64,000 nucleotides of DNA from Schistocerca nitens (taxonomy: Eukaryota; Arthropoda; Insecta; Orthoptera; Acrididae), in contig NC_064614.1 of the NCBI RefSeq assembly GCF_023898315.1, positions 115,599,501 through 115,663,500 on the forward strand, given 5' to 3'. Under the pieces are notes generated by a model. The model did no database searches, was not told the DNA's origin, and saw only the letters and a program-made list of their open reading frames with translations. How positions within the stretch are numbered: position 1 is the first letter of the stretch; each line of letters opens with the position of its first letter. The translations under genes were made by a program, and so were the position numbers. Shown one piece after another: positions 31,280 through 43,465 of this stretch.

Positions 31280-32515
31280 GAGAACGTCTGCAAGAATTGA
31301 GCTCAAAGAGGGTCCCATAATCCACACTACACTACCATTCCTAAAGATGTAGGACTGCTGGGTCGGCCAGTGAAAAGGTGACAAGACAGCTTCTTGACTA
31401 GGGATAGTACAGAACAGGCTAAGAGGTCAGACACTTGGAAGAAGAAAACATGTAGATTACTGTACAGGGTCAAAACCAATTGTGAGCACGATAATATATT
31501 ACAATGCTGAGATATGTCGTGAATATTGTACCAACAGATGTTGCTAGATCGCGGGGCGACCGAGCTCTCCAGCAGAGTCCAGGATTTACGGAACTGTGGG
31601 AAACTGTTCGGAGACGTGCTCAAACGAAGTACTGCAATTGTGCTGAGGTAAACGATGTTAACTTAAGCCTGTGGCGTTGGTAGCAAGAATAACTATTGAC
31701 ACGTTTCAGTGCATGTGGAAACTCGGTTCAAAACTTTGTGAAGTCAGTTCTCTTGTGCATCAGAATGCCAATTGTATCAAAGCAACCAAATTGTTTTAAA
31801 AACAAGACTTAAGTTCTGAAATTTAAACATATCGTTAAAGATTACATAAATAAACTACATTGGTAGGGGATAATCCTAAAATTGTAATTAGTCGTAAGAG
31901 AGGGAACACTCTACTAGTAACTCTTTGGTAACAGACTTATCTTCCAGGTTATCATCTTTGTAGAGAGTTAGTTCCTCAGCTGGTTTTTGTTTACAATACA
32001 TTAAACAATATACGTTTTAACCCTTGTAAGGCTAAGTAGGAAGGTGACCATCAATTTTAATTGTGCTGCAGTTTATTACTCGAATATGGCGCAAATGTGA
32101 CCGACTAAAGTAAGTGCCAGTCTGTTGTCATTACAAAGTTTTCGAACTGATCTCATTTTTGTAAATCCGACCAGGCATTCTCCGTGCCTGGAGGGAGACT
32201 GTAATACCTAGAGCATCTGTGTTAGTTAATCTTTTGTTTCTAGTTCTCAGGAAAGGAGAAAAATCACGAACCCGGAAAATTATTCTTAGTCTTCGATTTT
32301 TATTTTCACGGAGTGCCCAATTTTGCATACCCGCCGAATAAGCACGACTTGTGTTATAGAATAAGGAGATATTAAAGAAATCCCCATTTTTTCCACTACT
32401 GCCTTACTACGACAAAAACAATACCTATCCTGAGTGTAAACTCCAATGTTAATCAAAGTAATAGTGCAAGTGCCATTAACAAACACTGAGTTTGATGTCG
32501 TGTCAACTCCTATTG
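31280..32515. other. Non-coding stretch between Gypsy-type fossils
   Basis: No motif was recognised. It may be decayed interior of the fossil at 32520-33290. Confidence 0.4.
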
Positions 32516-32519
32516 CATT

Positions 32520-33290
32520 TCCCTGCTCACAAAGTGGGCTGTACTTTAATGCCTTAGACCCAAATCAGTATTGGTACCAACATACTTTTGTAGCCGAAGG
32601 TGAGTGACTGTGGTTTCCGGGCGAGCGGTAGCAACGAGATTGGCGACTGTTGTTCTGAGTTCGAAGTGCAGCTATTTTTTGTGGAACGTTCAGTGATTTG
32701 AGTTTGTAGCATAGTAAAGTTGCTGTCTGTCTGCAGTTGTGAGCTAACTGTTGCAACGCACACAGATGGGAACATTTCAGATATTCTATTGGCAGTTTGC
32801 GCTAGTGCATCTAGATCGCCGGTACACACTGTTCACATCAGGAAGTAGGCATGATAGCCAAATGCTTCGCAGAATGTCATTTCTTACTGCATTGCTTGCC
32901 AGTGCACATAATCGGCACAGCAGCTGCGATGGCGTGCGATTGCCCAACTCTTCGGTACGAAGTATTTTTTCCAGCCTTTTCGCCTCGGACTACGAAAATC
33001 TAGTGATTGGGGCGCTCTTAATCGCCGCATATCAGTCCATACTCGGGGGTGACGATAGAATATCCTGCACCTCCAGTGCCATATCTTCGCTAAGTGCTGC
33101 CACAACATAACTATATTTTGTATGGTCTGCGGTGACTTGTGCTAGGATAAATTGGCTTTTCAACTGCACAAACCATAGCATAGGATTTTTCTGCCAGAAT
33201 GGCGGTGGTTTTACTGTGACATGGTTTATCATTGCACCAGCAGGTGCGTCTGCTAGTGGTGCAATAACTTGATCTACCATTGCAGTAGTA
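32520..33290 (-). mobile_element. Gypsy-type LTR retroelement fossil, gag region (second copy)
   Basis: The minus strand resembles the N-terminal capsid-like part of a Gypsy-type gag, at about 33280-33030, and a gag C-terminal zinc-knuckle-like segment near 32560. It is broken in a few places. It lies upstream, in the same orientation, of another gag-like fossil of the same general type (29851-30925), so two copies are present. Confidence 0.6.
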
Positions 33291-33924
33291 CTGCGGGATC
33301 AGTAGGCTATAGATGCGCAGAACGGCTGCCCTGGAGTGCGGAAGATGCGTGAAGCGATTGAGTGATCAATCCCGTTGATTCAATTGTACTTTTTGCAACG
33401 TGGTATGGTACGGAGCGCAAACGTGTCCAATTGAGCGCCAGTGACTGTCGAACATCACGCTGGGGTCACCAACTGTTGCGGGTTAGCAAAGCTCTTTTTG
33501 TTACTTTAGGAATAACCTGTAGACTAACACAAAATGACATTCACGTGAAAGGGCGAACAAACAACAGAATAAATAATATAGCTGGAAAACAAACAATAAA
33601 CATAGATCATAGGCTGTGTCAAGAGATGTTGTTGCATGGAATCTTTCACTTAGCATTAAATCTTATACATATACACTGTTATCTAGCTTTCGTACACTTC
33701 AGGAGCTTCACAATCTCAATAGCTTCCCTTATTTCCAATAGCTTCATTCACAGTTGCTTGAATAGAACACAGGTCTCCTGACACTAATGGTGTACTCATA
33801 GGCTGGGAGATATTTGGCTATTGGTAATATGTTGTGCTTGTACGTTTCAGTTTAATCAGTACAGACAGAACTGCCTTGATATCGAGCCTCATACACATCC
33901 AGGGTGTAGAATGTACCAATGATA
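33291..33924. other. No recognisable feature
   Basis: Short frames on both strands give no family resemblance. The stretch lies between a Gypsy-type fossil and a PLE fragment. Confidence 0.4.
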
Positions 33925-34170
33925 TCCCAACTGCTTTGTACCAGATTATGAATCCTGCACGCCTCTCTCCAATAGCAGGTGGTACATTTGTGGATACCCT
34001 GAAGCAAATGGCATTAAATTTGGCACTGTTCCATTTTTGTTGTTGGCTGAGATATGTGGGTGAGACATTTGTTATTTAGCTTCAGAAGGACGTGCTTCTG
34101 CACTCTGAATATAAAGAGTAAATTCAATATTTAAATGACATTTGCTATTTGGTGTAAATACAAAAATATA
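33925..34170 (+). pseudogene. Penelope-like RT fragment
   Basis: The frame reads LALFHFCCWLRYVGETFVI near 34025-34079, matching the PLE RT motif in which the family has RYVDDTFVIW. Both catalytic Asp positions (the second and third residues after Tyr-Val) differ, and a stop follows at once. Further residues downstream weakly match the next RT segment. An isolated dead piece. Confidence 0.5.
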
Positions 34171-35008
34171 CTACGAGAAGAAAGTCATGTTGCTTGTGTA
34201 CTGCATGTAAACGTTGTCAGGGGATCAAATAATCAAGTTGGCCTGAGGCATAAACCAATGCTTCACAGAAGCTGCAGGACTGGGATTTACTCTGGTCCGC
34301 ATAGAATGCTGTAGTCTAGATCCTTTATCGCTGTGGGTTTGTATGGGCTTTGGTATAAAAACAGTGCAGTGTCATCTATGCTGATAAAACTGGGAAATCT
34401 ATAAGCTCACCCATAACAAGCACAATGATGTGATGCACAACCAGAGTAGAATAACAAATCAGAAATAGATAAGATGAGGACTGTGAGCAAATTGTGAAGT
34501 TTCACAAGCATTTGTTCTTGCCAAACAATCAATAAGTTGAGGTATTAAAGCAATTGTGCTCCATGAAGAGACAGGACTGTTATTAGCTATTAATGTCCAT
34601 TCTGCTTGTGATCCCAGTCCAGCAGGCTGTCTGTATCTGTTCATCTAGCAGTAGATCCATACAATGTGGGTGTAATGATATAAAAAAATTACTACAATCC
34701 TATTACTCTCCTGAATCAATGAATTTGTTCAGGAGAACAGTGCCACAATTTTATTTTAAAGTATGGCACAGCGCTACAGCTAAAGAGGAGGTATTGAAGT
34801 TAACACTGGCCACAAATACCCCCACCTTTATACTCTTCCATCATCTGCATGATATCAAGAACATATTTGTATGGTATGAGAATTCTCTTAAGCATCCCTC
34901 AATGTCCAGTTGATCGTACCTTTGAGAAGGAACCATCGTACATTCTACATATGCAACCTCTCTAATTGTTGATACTGCACATTTCAGTGACAACATGATT
35001 ACGACATG
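34171..35008. other. No recognisable gene
   Basis: The minus strand has weak resemblance to a Copia RT/RNase H tail, not good enough to call. Confidence 0.35.
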
Positions 35009-36189
35009 TATGCTGTCCAGTCACATTAATGTAACCTCCTTTCAAAAGCCTGAATAACTACCTTTTGCAGTGCGGAGTGCTGCAGGATGTGCAGGAAGAG
35101 AGTCTGTGAGGTTCTGAATGTTACCAACTGGTATGTGGAGCTCTGCTGATTCCAGTGCCATGGCCAGCTGCAGTAGGTTTCTCGGTTGAAGGTCCATGGC
35201 TTGAACAGCCCAATTGAGGTTGTCCTGTGGATCCTTGATTGGGTTAAATCCAGGGAGCTCGGTGGCGAGAATACGATAAACTCATCTAGTGCTGTTTGAA
35301 CCATGCATGTACACTGCATGCTGTGTTACACATTGCATTGTCTTGCTGGTAGATGCCATATTTTATGCCGAAAGGGAAAATCAAACTGCGTTTAGGGATG
35401 TAAATGGTTCCCAAAGATAGATGCATACTTGTGTTGCTCCATTGTGCCTTCCAGAATGATGAGATTACCTAGGGAATGCCCTCCCTCCTGGACCCTTCCA
35501 GCAATTTTTGCCGAGTGTTTGCTGTCAGACACTTCATGTCATTGGTGCCAATAGCCATCTGTCTGATGGAGCATAAAACGTGGTTCATCTGAAAAGGCTA
35601 CCTGTCGCCATGCAGTGGATGTCCAGTTGCAGTACTGGCTTGCAAATTCAAGGCTTCGTCACCAATGAACAACATTCAGTATTGGTGCAGGAAGCAGGCA
35701 CTTGCTGCATAGGCCCATATGCAGCAATGTTCACTGAGCAGTCACTGAAGAGACACTGTTGGTGGCCCCTTGTTTCATCTCGATGTTCAGCTGCTCAACA
35801 GTTGCACGTCATTTCTCCCATATACAGCTCATCAGCCATTGTTCTCCCCTGTCACCTGTGACCCATGTTCCACCAGAGCTACCTCAACGCATGGTTTGGT
35901 TAACAGGATTTTGCCATCCAGAGTGTACTTTAATATTTAGGCACACAAACAGTTTACAAACGGAGGAAATGCTTCCACCCTTTGCCTGAAAACTAATGAT
36001 TGTGCCCTTTTGGATGTCAGATAAATCACTCCGTTACTGCATTATGACGATGATTGCACTGTTTTCCTCCCTCAACATGCTTTTTATATACCCTCCACTG
36101 CCAGTGTTGCCATTTCCCATCTGTGCGTGGTTATTGTACATTGACGTTGGACATAGACAGTGGTCACATTATTGTGACTGGATAGTGTA
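35009..36189 (-). mobile_element. Tc1/mariner-type element with both ends
   Basis: The left end (35009) and right end (36189) carry inverted repeats: TCCAGTCACATTAATGTAAC at left, mirrored by GTCACATTATTGTGACTGGA at right, each bounded by TA as in Tc1/mariner. The minus strand near 35290-35090 has a degraded transposase end (proline-rich then Asn-Pro-Ile-like, then AVQAMD-type residues). The rest has no intact frame. A dead copy of about 1.18 kb, roughly the usual size for the group. Confidence 0.65.
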
Positions 36190-36348
36190 TAATCAAAGGG
36201 AGGACCATCTGTGTAAAGTTTTATGTTGTGGACTTTGTTAACATTTTTATTGACACTATGCCTCTTAGTGAGAATGAATACTCAATGGTTAATTGTTTTT
36301 ACTATAGGTAATAAATCATTATTGAACATACTTGTTCATTGCTCTTGA

Positions 36349-36944
36349 GGAAATACGGAAGCGTCCGATCCCGCCCGTCTGCTTTGACCCATGACGTCAC
36401 AAATATGGCGGAAACAAAAACAAACACACACACTTTCCACAAGAAGCCTAATGACACTAACGGGACAAGCGCGGGAAATGGGGTGTTTTGGGTGGGGGGC
36501 AAACTAAATATAAACAAATTTAGACGCCTTGCGTAGCTACAACGTGTAAGTGAAGACAGCCATGCATGAATACCTCCCCAGGGGTCGTAACCCCTTCAAC
36601 CCATAGAAGATGAAGATGCTTCAGTAGCTGATTAGTGTTTTTTGTCTTTAAAAAAAAAAAAATCTCACGGGATAGAACGAACAGATCAGAAAGATAAATA
36701 TAATAAACTAAAACAGAAATTGGAGGAAACAGATAATTAAAATAAGTAATAAGTGTTTCTAAATTAAAAAAAAAATCTCACGAGATAGAACGAACAGTTC
36801 AGAAAAGTAAATAAAATAAGATAAAACAGAACTGGAGACAGCCACACTCAAACCAAACTCCGCGCCGTCATGACGTCACACACGACAACACCCTTACGTC
36901 ACGGGTCAAAGCCGACGCGTGGGATCGGACGCTTCTGTCGACCC
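36349..36944. mobile_element. Non-autonomous DNA element with 8-bp target duplication
   Basis: Inverted ends: GAAGCGTCCGATCCC at 36358 is mirrored by GGGATCGGACGCTTC ending at 36935, and the match continues for about 40 bp through TTTGACCC and TGACGTCA. GCTCTTGA occurs just outside on both sides (36341-36348 and 36945-36952), an 8-bp duplication as made by hAT or P-type transposases. No transposase is encoded. Inside, a unit with AATCTCACGGGATAGAACGA occurs twice (about 36655 and 36775), roughly 120 bp apart. Confidence 0.75.
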
Positions 36945-36952
36945 GCTCTTGA

Positions 36953-37590
36953 TACTGAAGAAACGACATAATAGCACCATCATGTCTGAAGTGATCCTGC
37001 ACCTTGCACGTGGTGTTCACTGTCCATTTGACATTAAATTAGATGCCCCAGGGGGCTCAACACCCTTTGGTGAGCTCATGCTTGGCTACCATGGCGCCCC
37101 AGCCTTTGCAGTATCCTTTCACTTACTGCATGTCTGCCCTCCTGATATTCTTTTCCCCTCCTTTGGGGAACACGTGTGAGATATTTTTGGGAATGTGTCA
37201 TGAATTTTCAGTAGCCTGATATCAGAACAGTCCTTTCACTGTTTTTTCTTTATTTCTTTCTTCACTCTCCATCTTGTATCCTTCTTCTGTTTCGGTATTT
37301 GAGGTTCCTCTTTGTTTCTTCTTCCTCCCTGGGCACTCCTGAAGGCCAGCCCACGTGTCCGCTGCATAACAGGTGACTGGGTAATCATTATTGAACACAC
37401 TTGTTCACTGCTCTTGATACTTTCCCATATTGACAGGTATGGTTCGCACATACCCCGTGGTACAGGCCAGGCGAAGGTAGAGGTGATTGCCTGAACTGTT
37501 ACCTTCCCACATTGCCAGTTGGTCCTTCTGACAGGAGTGCAGGAGGTGTGAGCTGAAATGTAAACAGTCACTTAAAAGACAGTTCAGCCC
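36953..37590 (+). mobile_element. 5' region of an LOA/I-like LINE, degenerate
   Basis: Text near 36990-37190 and 37480-37620 matches leader sequence I associate with this LINE. The sequence ATCATTATTGAACACACTTG at 37384-37403 recurs with few changes at 36315-36334, so the leader may have been duplicated before the 8-bp-duplication element was inserted. Confidence 0.35.
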
Positions 37591-37629
37591 ACCTCTGAGA
37601 GGGGTACACCATCGGAGACGCTGGCAATC

Positions 37630-37950
37630 GTGGGGGAATTTCCAGCACTGAGCCAATCACCATCTCAGTCTACTTCTGCTAAATGTAAGTGGAATGAGGC
37701 TAAAGATTCCAAGACTCTCTCAGCTGCAACTTTGTTCCACATGGCATCATGTATTGGAGGAGGTCAGTCCTTTGCTACTGGTAATCCTCTTTATATTCAG
37801 AAAGGTATTGATGAAATTGCCGGCCCTGTGAAATACTGCCCTTCTTTACACAATGGCACTTTGCTTTTGGAGACTAATTGTAATTCTTAAGCCCAACAAC
37901 AACCAGGGGCTTAGCTCCTCCACAGCAATCCTGTTTGCGTCATTGCCTAT
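37630..37950 (+). pseudogene. LOA/I-like LINE ORF1, N-terminal part
   Basis: An 86-codon frame contains FHMASCIGGGQSFATGNPLY, IQKGIDEIAGPVKY and HNGTLLLET, matching the N-terminal, RNA-binding part of ORF1 proteins of this LINE group. It ends early at a stop and the following sequence decays. The same LINE is found on both strands further right. Confidence 0.5.
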
Positions 37951-38109
37951 TGAAGACTGAATTCTTCACATAGGTTGACTACAAACGTCATCCCGGATGA
38001 GCAGCATGACTTCCCCATGAGATGGGGAAGATCAAAGTGGACTGGGAAGATATGCAATAGGTCAAAGCAGTCACAAGGGCACAATTTTATTTCCTGGAGG
38101 CAGAAAACG

Positions 38110-38428
38110 AGTGGATGTTGCTAGGTCACTAGGGCTATAGGGCACAGAGTCTGGAGGATCCTGCTCCATGAAATCTACAGAGGGGTCAGCATTCTCACTG
38201 GGTCAGCCTGCAGATTCCAGGGCAGAAAAATGGTTGGCTGTGCGCACTGGTGAAATGCAGGTCGGCCAGGTGAAGGTGTCGTGCAGTGACACAATTGAAG
38301 AGAATCTCCGAGTCAGTGAAGGAGAAGACCATTTGCTTTTGTTTGATTTCTTGGAGCCTTTACAGTTGGTAGATGAAGACTCAAATGTTTGTTGGCTGGA
38401 GGGATGTAAAAAGTCTTCACAGGAGTAT
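38110..38428 (-). pseudogene. LOA/I-like LINE ORF1, C-terminal part (antisense copy)
   Basis: On the minus strand this matches the sequence at 42180-42480 of the plus-strand copy, including TTTTTCTGCCCTGGAATCTG. It is the left part of an antisense copy cut by the L2-like LINE at 38429-40635; the right part is at 40640-41010. Confidence 0.55.
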
Positions 38429-40635
38429 TCCTACATCTACATCCATACTCCGCAAGCCACCTGACGGTGTGTGGCGGAGGGTACTTTGAGTACCTCTATC
38501 GGTTCTCCCTTCTATTCCAGTCTCGTATTGTTCGTGGAAAGAAGGATTGTCGGTATGCTTCTGTGTGGGCTCTAATCTCTCTGATTTTATCCTCATGGTC
38601 TCTTCACGAGATATACATAGGAGGGAGCAATATACTGCTTGACTCTTCGGTAAAGGTATGTTCTCGAAACTTCAACAAAAGCCCGTACTGAGCTACTGAG
38701 CGTCTATCCTGCAGAGTCTTCCACTGCAGTTTATCTATCATCTCCGTAATGCTTTCTAAATTACTAAATGATCCTGTAACGAATCGCGCTGCTCTCCATT
38801 GGACCGTCTCTCTCTCTTCTATCAACCCTATCTGGTACGGATCCCACACTGCTGAGCAGTATTCGAGCAGTGGGCGAACAAACATACTATAACCTACTTC
38901 CTTTGTTTTCGGATTGCATTTCCTTAGGATTCTTCCAATGACTCTCAGTCTGGCATCTGCTTTACCAACGATCAACTTTATATGATCATTCCATTTTAAA
39001 TCACTCCTAATGCGTACTCCCAGATAATTTATGGAATTAACCGCTTCCAGTTGCTGACCTGCTATTTTGTAGCTAAATGATAAGGGATCTATTTTTCTAT
39101 GTATTCGCAGCACATTACACTTGTCTACATTGAGATTCAATTGCCATTCCCTGCACCATGCGCCAATTCGCTGCAGATCCTCCTGCATTTCAGTACAATT
39201 TTCCATTGTTACAACTTCTTGATATACCACAGCATCATCCGCAAAAAGCCTCAGTGAACTTCCGATGTCATCCACAAGGTCATTTATGTATATTGTGAAT
39301 AGCAACGGTCCTACGACACTCCCCTTCGGCACACCTGAAATCACTCTTACTTCGGAAGACTTCTCTCCATTGCGAATGACATGCTGCATTCTGTTATCTA
39401 GGAACTCTTCAATCCAATCACACAATTGGTCTGATAGTCCATATGCTCTTACTTTGTTCATTAAATGACTCTGGGGAACTGTATCGAACACCTTGCGGAA
39501 GTCAAGAAACACGGCATCTACCTGTGAACCCGTGTCTATGGCCCTCTGAGTCTCGTGGACGAATAGCGCGAGCTGGGTTTCACACGACTGTCTTTTTCGA
39601 AACCCATGCTGATTCCTACAGAGTAGATTTCTAGTCTCCAGAAAAGTCATTATACTCGAACATAATATGTGTTCCAAAATTCTACAACTGATCGACGTTA
39701 GAGATATAGGTCTATAGTTCTGCACATCTGTTCGACGTCCGTTCTTGAAAACGGGGATGACCTGTGCCCTTTTCCAATCCTTTGGAACGCTACGCTCTTC
39801 TAGAGACCTACGGTACACCGCTGCAAGATGGGGGGGCAAGTTCCTTCGCGTACTCTGTCTAAAATCGAACTGGTATCCCATCAGGTCCAGCAGCCTTTCC
39901 TCTTTTGAGCGATTTTAATAGTTTCTCTATCCCTCTGTCGTCTATTTCGATATCTACCATTTTGTCATCTGTGCGACAATCTAGAGAAGGAACTACAGTG
40001 CAGTCTTCCTCTGTGAAACAGCTTTGGAAAAAGAGATTTAGTATTTCGGCCTTTAGTCTGTCATCCTCTGTTTCAGTACCGTTTTGGTCACAGAGTGTCT
40101 GGACATTTTGTTTTGATCCACCTACCGCTTTGACATAAGACCAAAATTTCTTAGGATTTTCTGCCAAGTCAGTACATAGAACTTTACTTTCGAATTCATT
40201 GAACGCCTCTCGCATAGCCCTCCTCACACTACATTTTGCTTCGCGTAATTTTTGTTTGTCTGCAAGGCTTTGGCTATGTTTATGTTTGCTGTGAAGTTCC
40301 CTCTGCTTCCGCAGCAGTTTTCTAACTCGGGTGTTGTACCACAGTGGCTCTTTTCCATCTCTTACGATCTTGCTTGGCACATACTCATCTAATGCATATT
40401 GTACGATGGTTTTGAACTTTGTCCACTGATCCTCAACACTATCTGTACTTGAGACAAAACTTTTGTGTTGAGCCGTCAAGTACTCTGTAATCTGCTTTTT
40501 GTCACTTTTGCTAAACAGAAAAATCTTCCTACCTTTTTTAATATTTCTATTTACAGCTGAAATCATCGGCGCAGTAACTGCTTTATGATCGCTGATTCCC
40601 TGTTCTGCGTTAACTGTTTCAAATTCCTTGTGTCC
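38429..40635 (-). mobile_element. L2/CR1-group LINE, 5'-truncated, nearly intact
   Basis: Two minus-strand frames overlap slightly: 40788-39859 (309 codons) and 39881-38604 (425 codons). The first begins in the end of the endonuclease (GISDHKAV), then a linker and GKAAGPDGIP. The second has the RT motifs NYRPISLTSISCRILEHIL, HGFRKRQSCETQLALF, AVFLDFRKVFDTVPQ, VPKGSVVGPLLFTIYIND and LRLFADDAVVY with the Asp pair intact. The frames are offset by one frame change near 39870. The 3' end is the trinucleotide-rich TACATCTACATCC side (38429), typical of this family's tail. The endonuclease is mostly missing, so the copy cannot move. It splits an antisense LOA/I-like ORF1. Confidence 0.8.
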
Positions 40636-40639
40636 TTTC

Positions 40640-41010
40640 CAGCCTGGTAGTTGTGTAGAAGGTGTTTTTGCTGTCAGAGGTGCAAATCTGGGGACTTGTT
40701 GCACAGCTGGAGAAGGAGACCATGATGCTACCATGACACTGGGTGATTTTACAACTGCAGTGCTGAATTTGAGGTCGCAAGTCTGCATGGCTGTGCAATT
40801 CGGGGAGCGAGGTGCAGCAAGAACTGTATTTTAAGTGAAATGCAAGGCTTTTGACTAGCCAACAACATGCGAGCAACAGCGTAAGGCACTTTTTCCTTCA
40901 CCCGGATCTCCAGGACTGCCCGCTCATTCTTGGGATGAGGCTGCATGGTCACCATTGCAATTGAAACAGCGGGGAGAAGGGGGCGGGCAGTCACCCTCAT
41001 GGCCAGGTTT
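40640..41010 (-). pseudogene. LOA/I-like LINE ORF1, zinc-knuckle part (antisense copy)
   Basis: The minus strand contains LEIRVKEKVPYAVARMLLAS, the stretch after the zinc knuckles of this ORF1 family, and then MQTCDLKFSTAVVKSPSVMV, matching the plus-strand copy at 42050-42115. It continues the antisense copy left of the L2-like LINE. Confidence 0.6.
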
Positions 41011-41019
41011 TGACAGGAC

Positions 41020-41595
41020 AATCACTTTATCTCTTTGTACCATCTACATTCCTTTGTCACTCAGTGTCACTAGTGCAGACGTCCTTCATCTTATTGGGCA
41101 ACTCCCTCATCCCTTTTCACTGCTCAGTGACTTCAATGTGTACCATCCCCTTGGAGCTCTTCCAGAACCTGTCCGAGAGGTGCCCTCTTGGCTGACCTTC
41201 TCAATCAATTCAACCTCATCTGCCTTAACACTGGATCAGTCGTGTTACTTTCGTATTCCATTCGCTCTTATTCACTTTTGGACCACTCATTCTGCACTGC
41301 CCAGCTTGCCCATCATCTAGAGTGGTCCGTTTTCTCTGACTCGTACTCGATCGACCATTTCCTGTGTGCTGTCCGTTTGCTGACTCCTACCCCACCTACA
41401 CATGTAAACCCAACTGGCAGCGCTCTATGCTCAACTGGAGGCTTTACTCCTCCCTGGCGACCTTCGACAAACAACATTTCCCCAGTTGTGATGTCCAGAT
41501 AGAATACCTTATTTACACTAGGCAGTACAATTGTCTGACCAAGGGAGAAATCCAAACTTACCTCTTTGATCAGGGTGTCACTGCAGTCCATTGAG
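41020..41595 (+). pseudogene. LOA/I-like LINE endonuclease fragment
   Basis: Frames contain LLSDFNVYHPLGALPEPV and DLLNQFNLICLNTGSVVLLS then SIDHFL, the central and final parts of an apurinic-type endonuclease (GDFN, and SxDH near the end). Frame changes are present. It adjoins, in the same strand, the ORF1-like stretch that follows, so order is not that of an intact LINE. Confidence 0.55.
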
Positions 41596-41597
41596 TC

Positions 41598-42440
41598 ATG
41601 AAAAGGGTTGCTGCATCCTCAGTGCCTACATGCACCCTTTTTCTCATGTTTGATAGAATAGTGGTTCCATCAAAGATCAAAGCAGACTATGAAGTCATCA
41701 GGGTCCGACTGTACATTCCGAACCTAATGCACTGCTACCATTGTCAACATTACAACAACACTCAATTGTCCTGGCGAAACACGGCCATATATGTTACTTG
41801 GAGTAGGGATGCTCATGTGGGTGATTGTCTGCCTCCTTCTCCCCGCTGTATCAATTGCACTGGTGACCATGCAGCCTCATCCCAAGAATGTCCTGTGTAT
41901 CTTGAGAAGCAGGCACTTCAGGAAATCCAGGTGAAGGGAAAAGTGCCTTACCCTATTGCTCACAAGTTGTTGACTAGTCAAAAGTCCTGCATTTTACGAT
42001 CTGACACTTACAGTACTGTTGTTGCTACACCTCGCTCCGTGAGGGACATGGCCATGCAGACTTGCAACCTCAAATTCAGCGCTGCATTTATAAAATTACC
42101 CAGTGTCATGGTAGCATCCTCGTCTCGTTCTCCTCTAGCTGTGCAACAAGCCCCAAATTTTCACCTCTGGCAGCGAAATCACTTTCTACAAAATCAGCAG
42201 GCCGGAAAGAATATTCCTGCAAAAATTTTTTACATCCCTCCAGCCATCAAATATCTGATTCTTCATCTACCAACCGCAAAGGCTCCAATAAATCAAAGAA
42301 AAGGCAGATGGTCTGTCCTTCAGTGACTCAGAGATCCTCTTCAGTGGTGTCACCTCATGATACCCTCACCCGACTGACCTCAGTTTTGCCTGTATGCACT
42401 GCCAACCATTTTTCTGTCCTGGAATCTGCAGGCTGACCCA
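41598..42440 (+). pseudogene. LOA/I-like LINE ORF1, plus-strand copy
   Basis: A 242-codon frame has YIPNLMHCYHCQHYNNTQLS, a CxxC zinc-knuckle start, then RCINCTGDHAASSQECPVYL, the next knuckle, then LQEIQVKGKVPYPIAHKLLT and MQTCNLKFSAAFIKLPSVMV. These mark a nucleic-acid-binding ORF1 protein of I/Jockey-type LINEs. The knuckle region lacks some usual Cys and His residues, and the frame ends before the tail. Confidence 0.65.
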
Positions 42441-42559
42441 GCGAGAATGCCAATGCTCCCGTAGATCCCAAGGAGAAAGATCCTCCAGCCTCTGCACCCT
42501 GTAGCAATGAGTCTTCAAAGGCTGGCACTTGGCAGCTGCCAAAGTCACAACCCTTCAGT

Positions 42560-43250
42560 TTTTTCCTCCTCCTCTTTCTCCATCATGACTCTCCTCCATT
42601 GGAATGTTCATGACATTAGATCCAACGAGGAGGAATTACAGCTGCTCTTGGAGTTGCAGCATCCATTGGTTTTCAGGCTAAAGGGAAACAAAATTGTGCC
42701 CTCGGGACTGCTTTGACCTCTAGCATTTCTTTCCAGTCAGCTTTCCATTTCATGGGGGCGTCATGCTGCTTATCCGGGATGATGTTTGTAGTCCAAACCA
42801 TTTCACTGAACACCTGGCTGCAAGCTGTTGCAGTCCGCATTTTCCTTCCTCACTTCACCTTTTCTCTTTGTACCATCCCCATTGCTCTGTCATTTGGTGT
42901 CACTAGGGCAGACTTCCTCCACTGACGTTAGTGCGCACGATCCCCTTTGGGGATCCTCCAGAACCGGTCCGAGAGGTGCTCTCTTGGCTGACCTTCTCAA
43001 TCAACTCAAACTCATCTCCCTTAACACTGGAGCACCAATGTCTCTTTCAGACTCCACACACACTGACTCACATTTTTACCTCTTGTTCTGCACTGCCCAG
43101 TTTGCCCATCATGTCAAGTCTTCCATTCTCTGCAGCTCGTACTCGAGCAACCATTTCCCTTGTGCTGCCCATTTTCTGATTCCTACCCCACCGACGTGTA
43201 AACCCAAGTTGTGGTACCATACATCTTAATAGAGGTATCATTCACCACCC
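42560..43250 (+). pseudogene. LOA/I-like LINE ORF2 start: endonuclease
   Basis: From TLLHWNVHDIRSNEEELQLL (endonuclease start, WNxxxIRxN) through pieces resembling AVRIFLPHF, then DPLWGSSRTGPRGALLADLL and SSNHFPCA (end of domain). Several frames and stops are involved. The copy stops near 43250, before any RT. Confidence 0.6.
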
Positions 43251-43465
43251 AGAGCTGTGGAAGAGATTCTGAAATTTGAGGCCTGGCAGCTGTTTTCAGG
43301 ATATGCATATTTGAGGGTCGGAGTCAACGAGAAGATACTCGACTGTGTTTCCATCAAGAACATACAAACAGCCACTATGATTGGACCAATGAGTCAAATT
43401 GGTCAGGCCTGCACATATAAGGTTTATAACAACAAGAACAATCAAGTATTGACAAAATTATTTAA

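Noticed and set aside
34171-34990. Copia-type RT/RNase H tail on the minus strand
   Set aside because: Only scattered residues agree; too weak to support.
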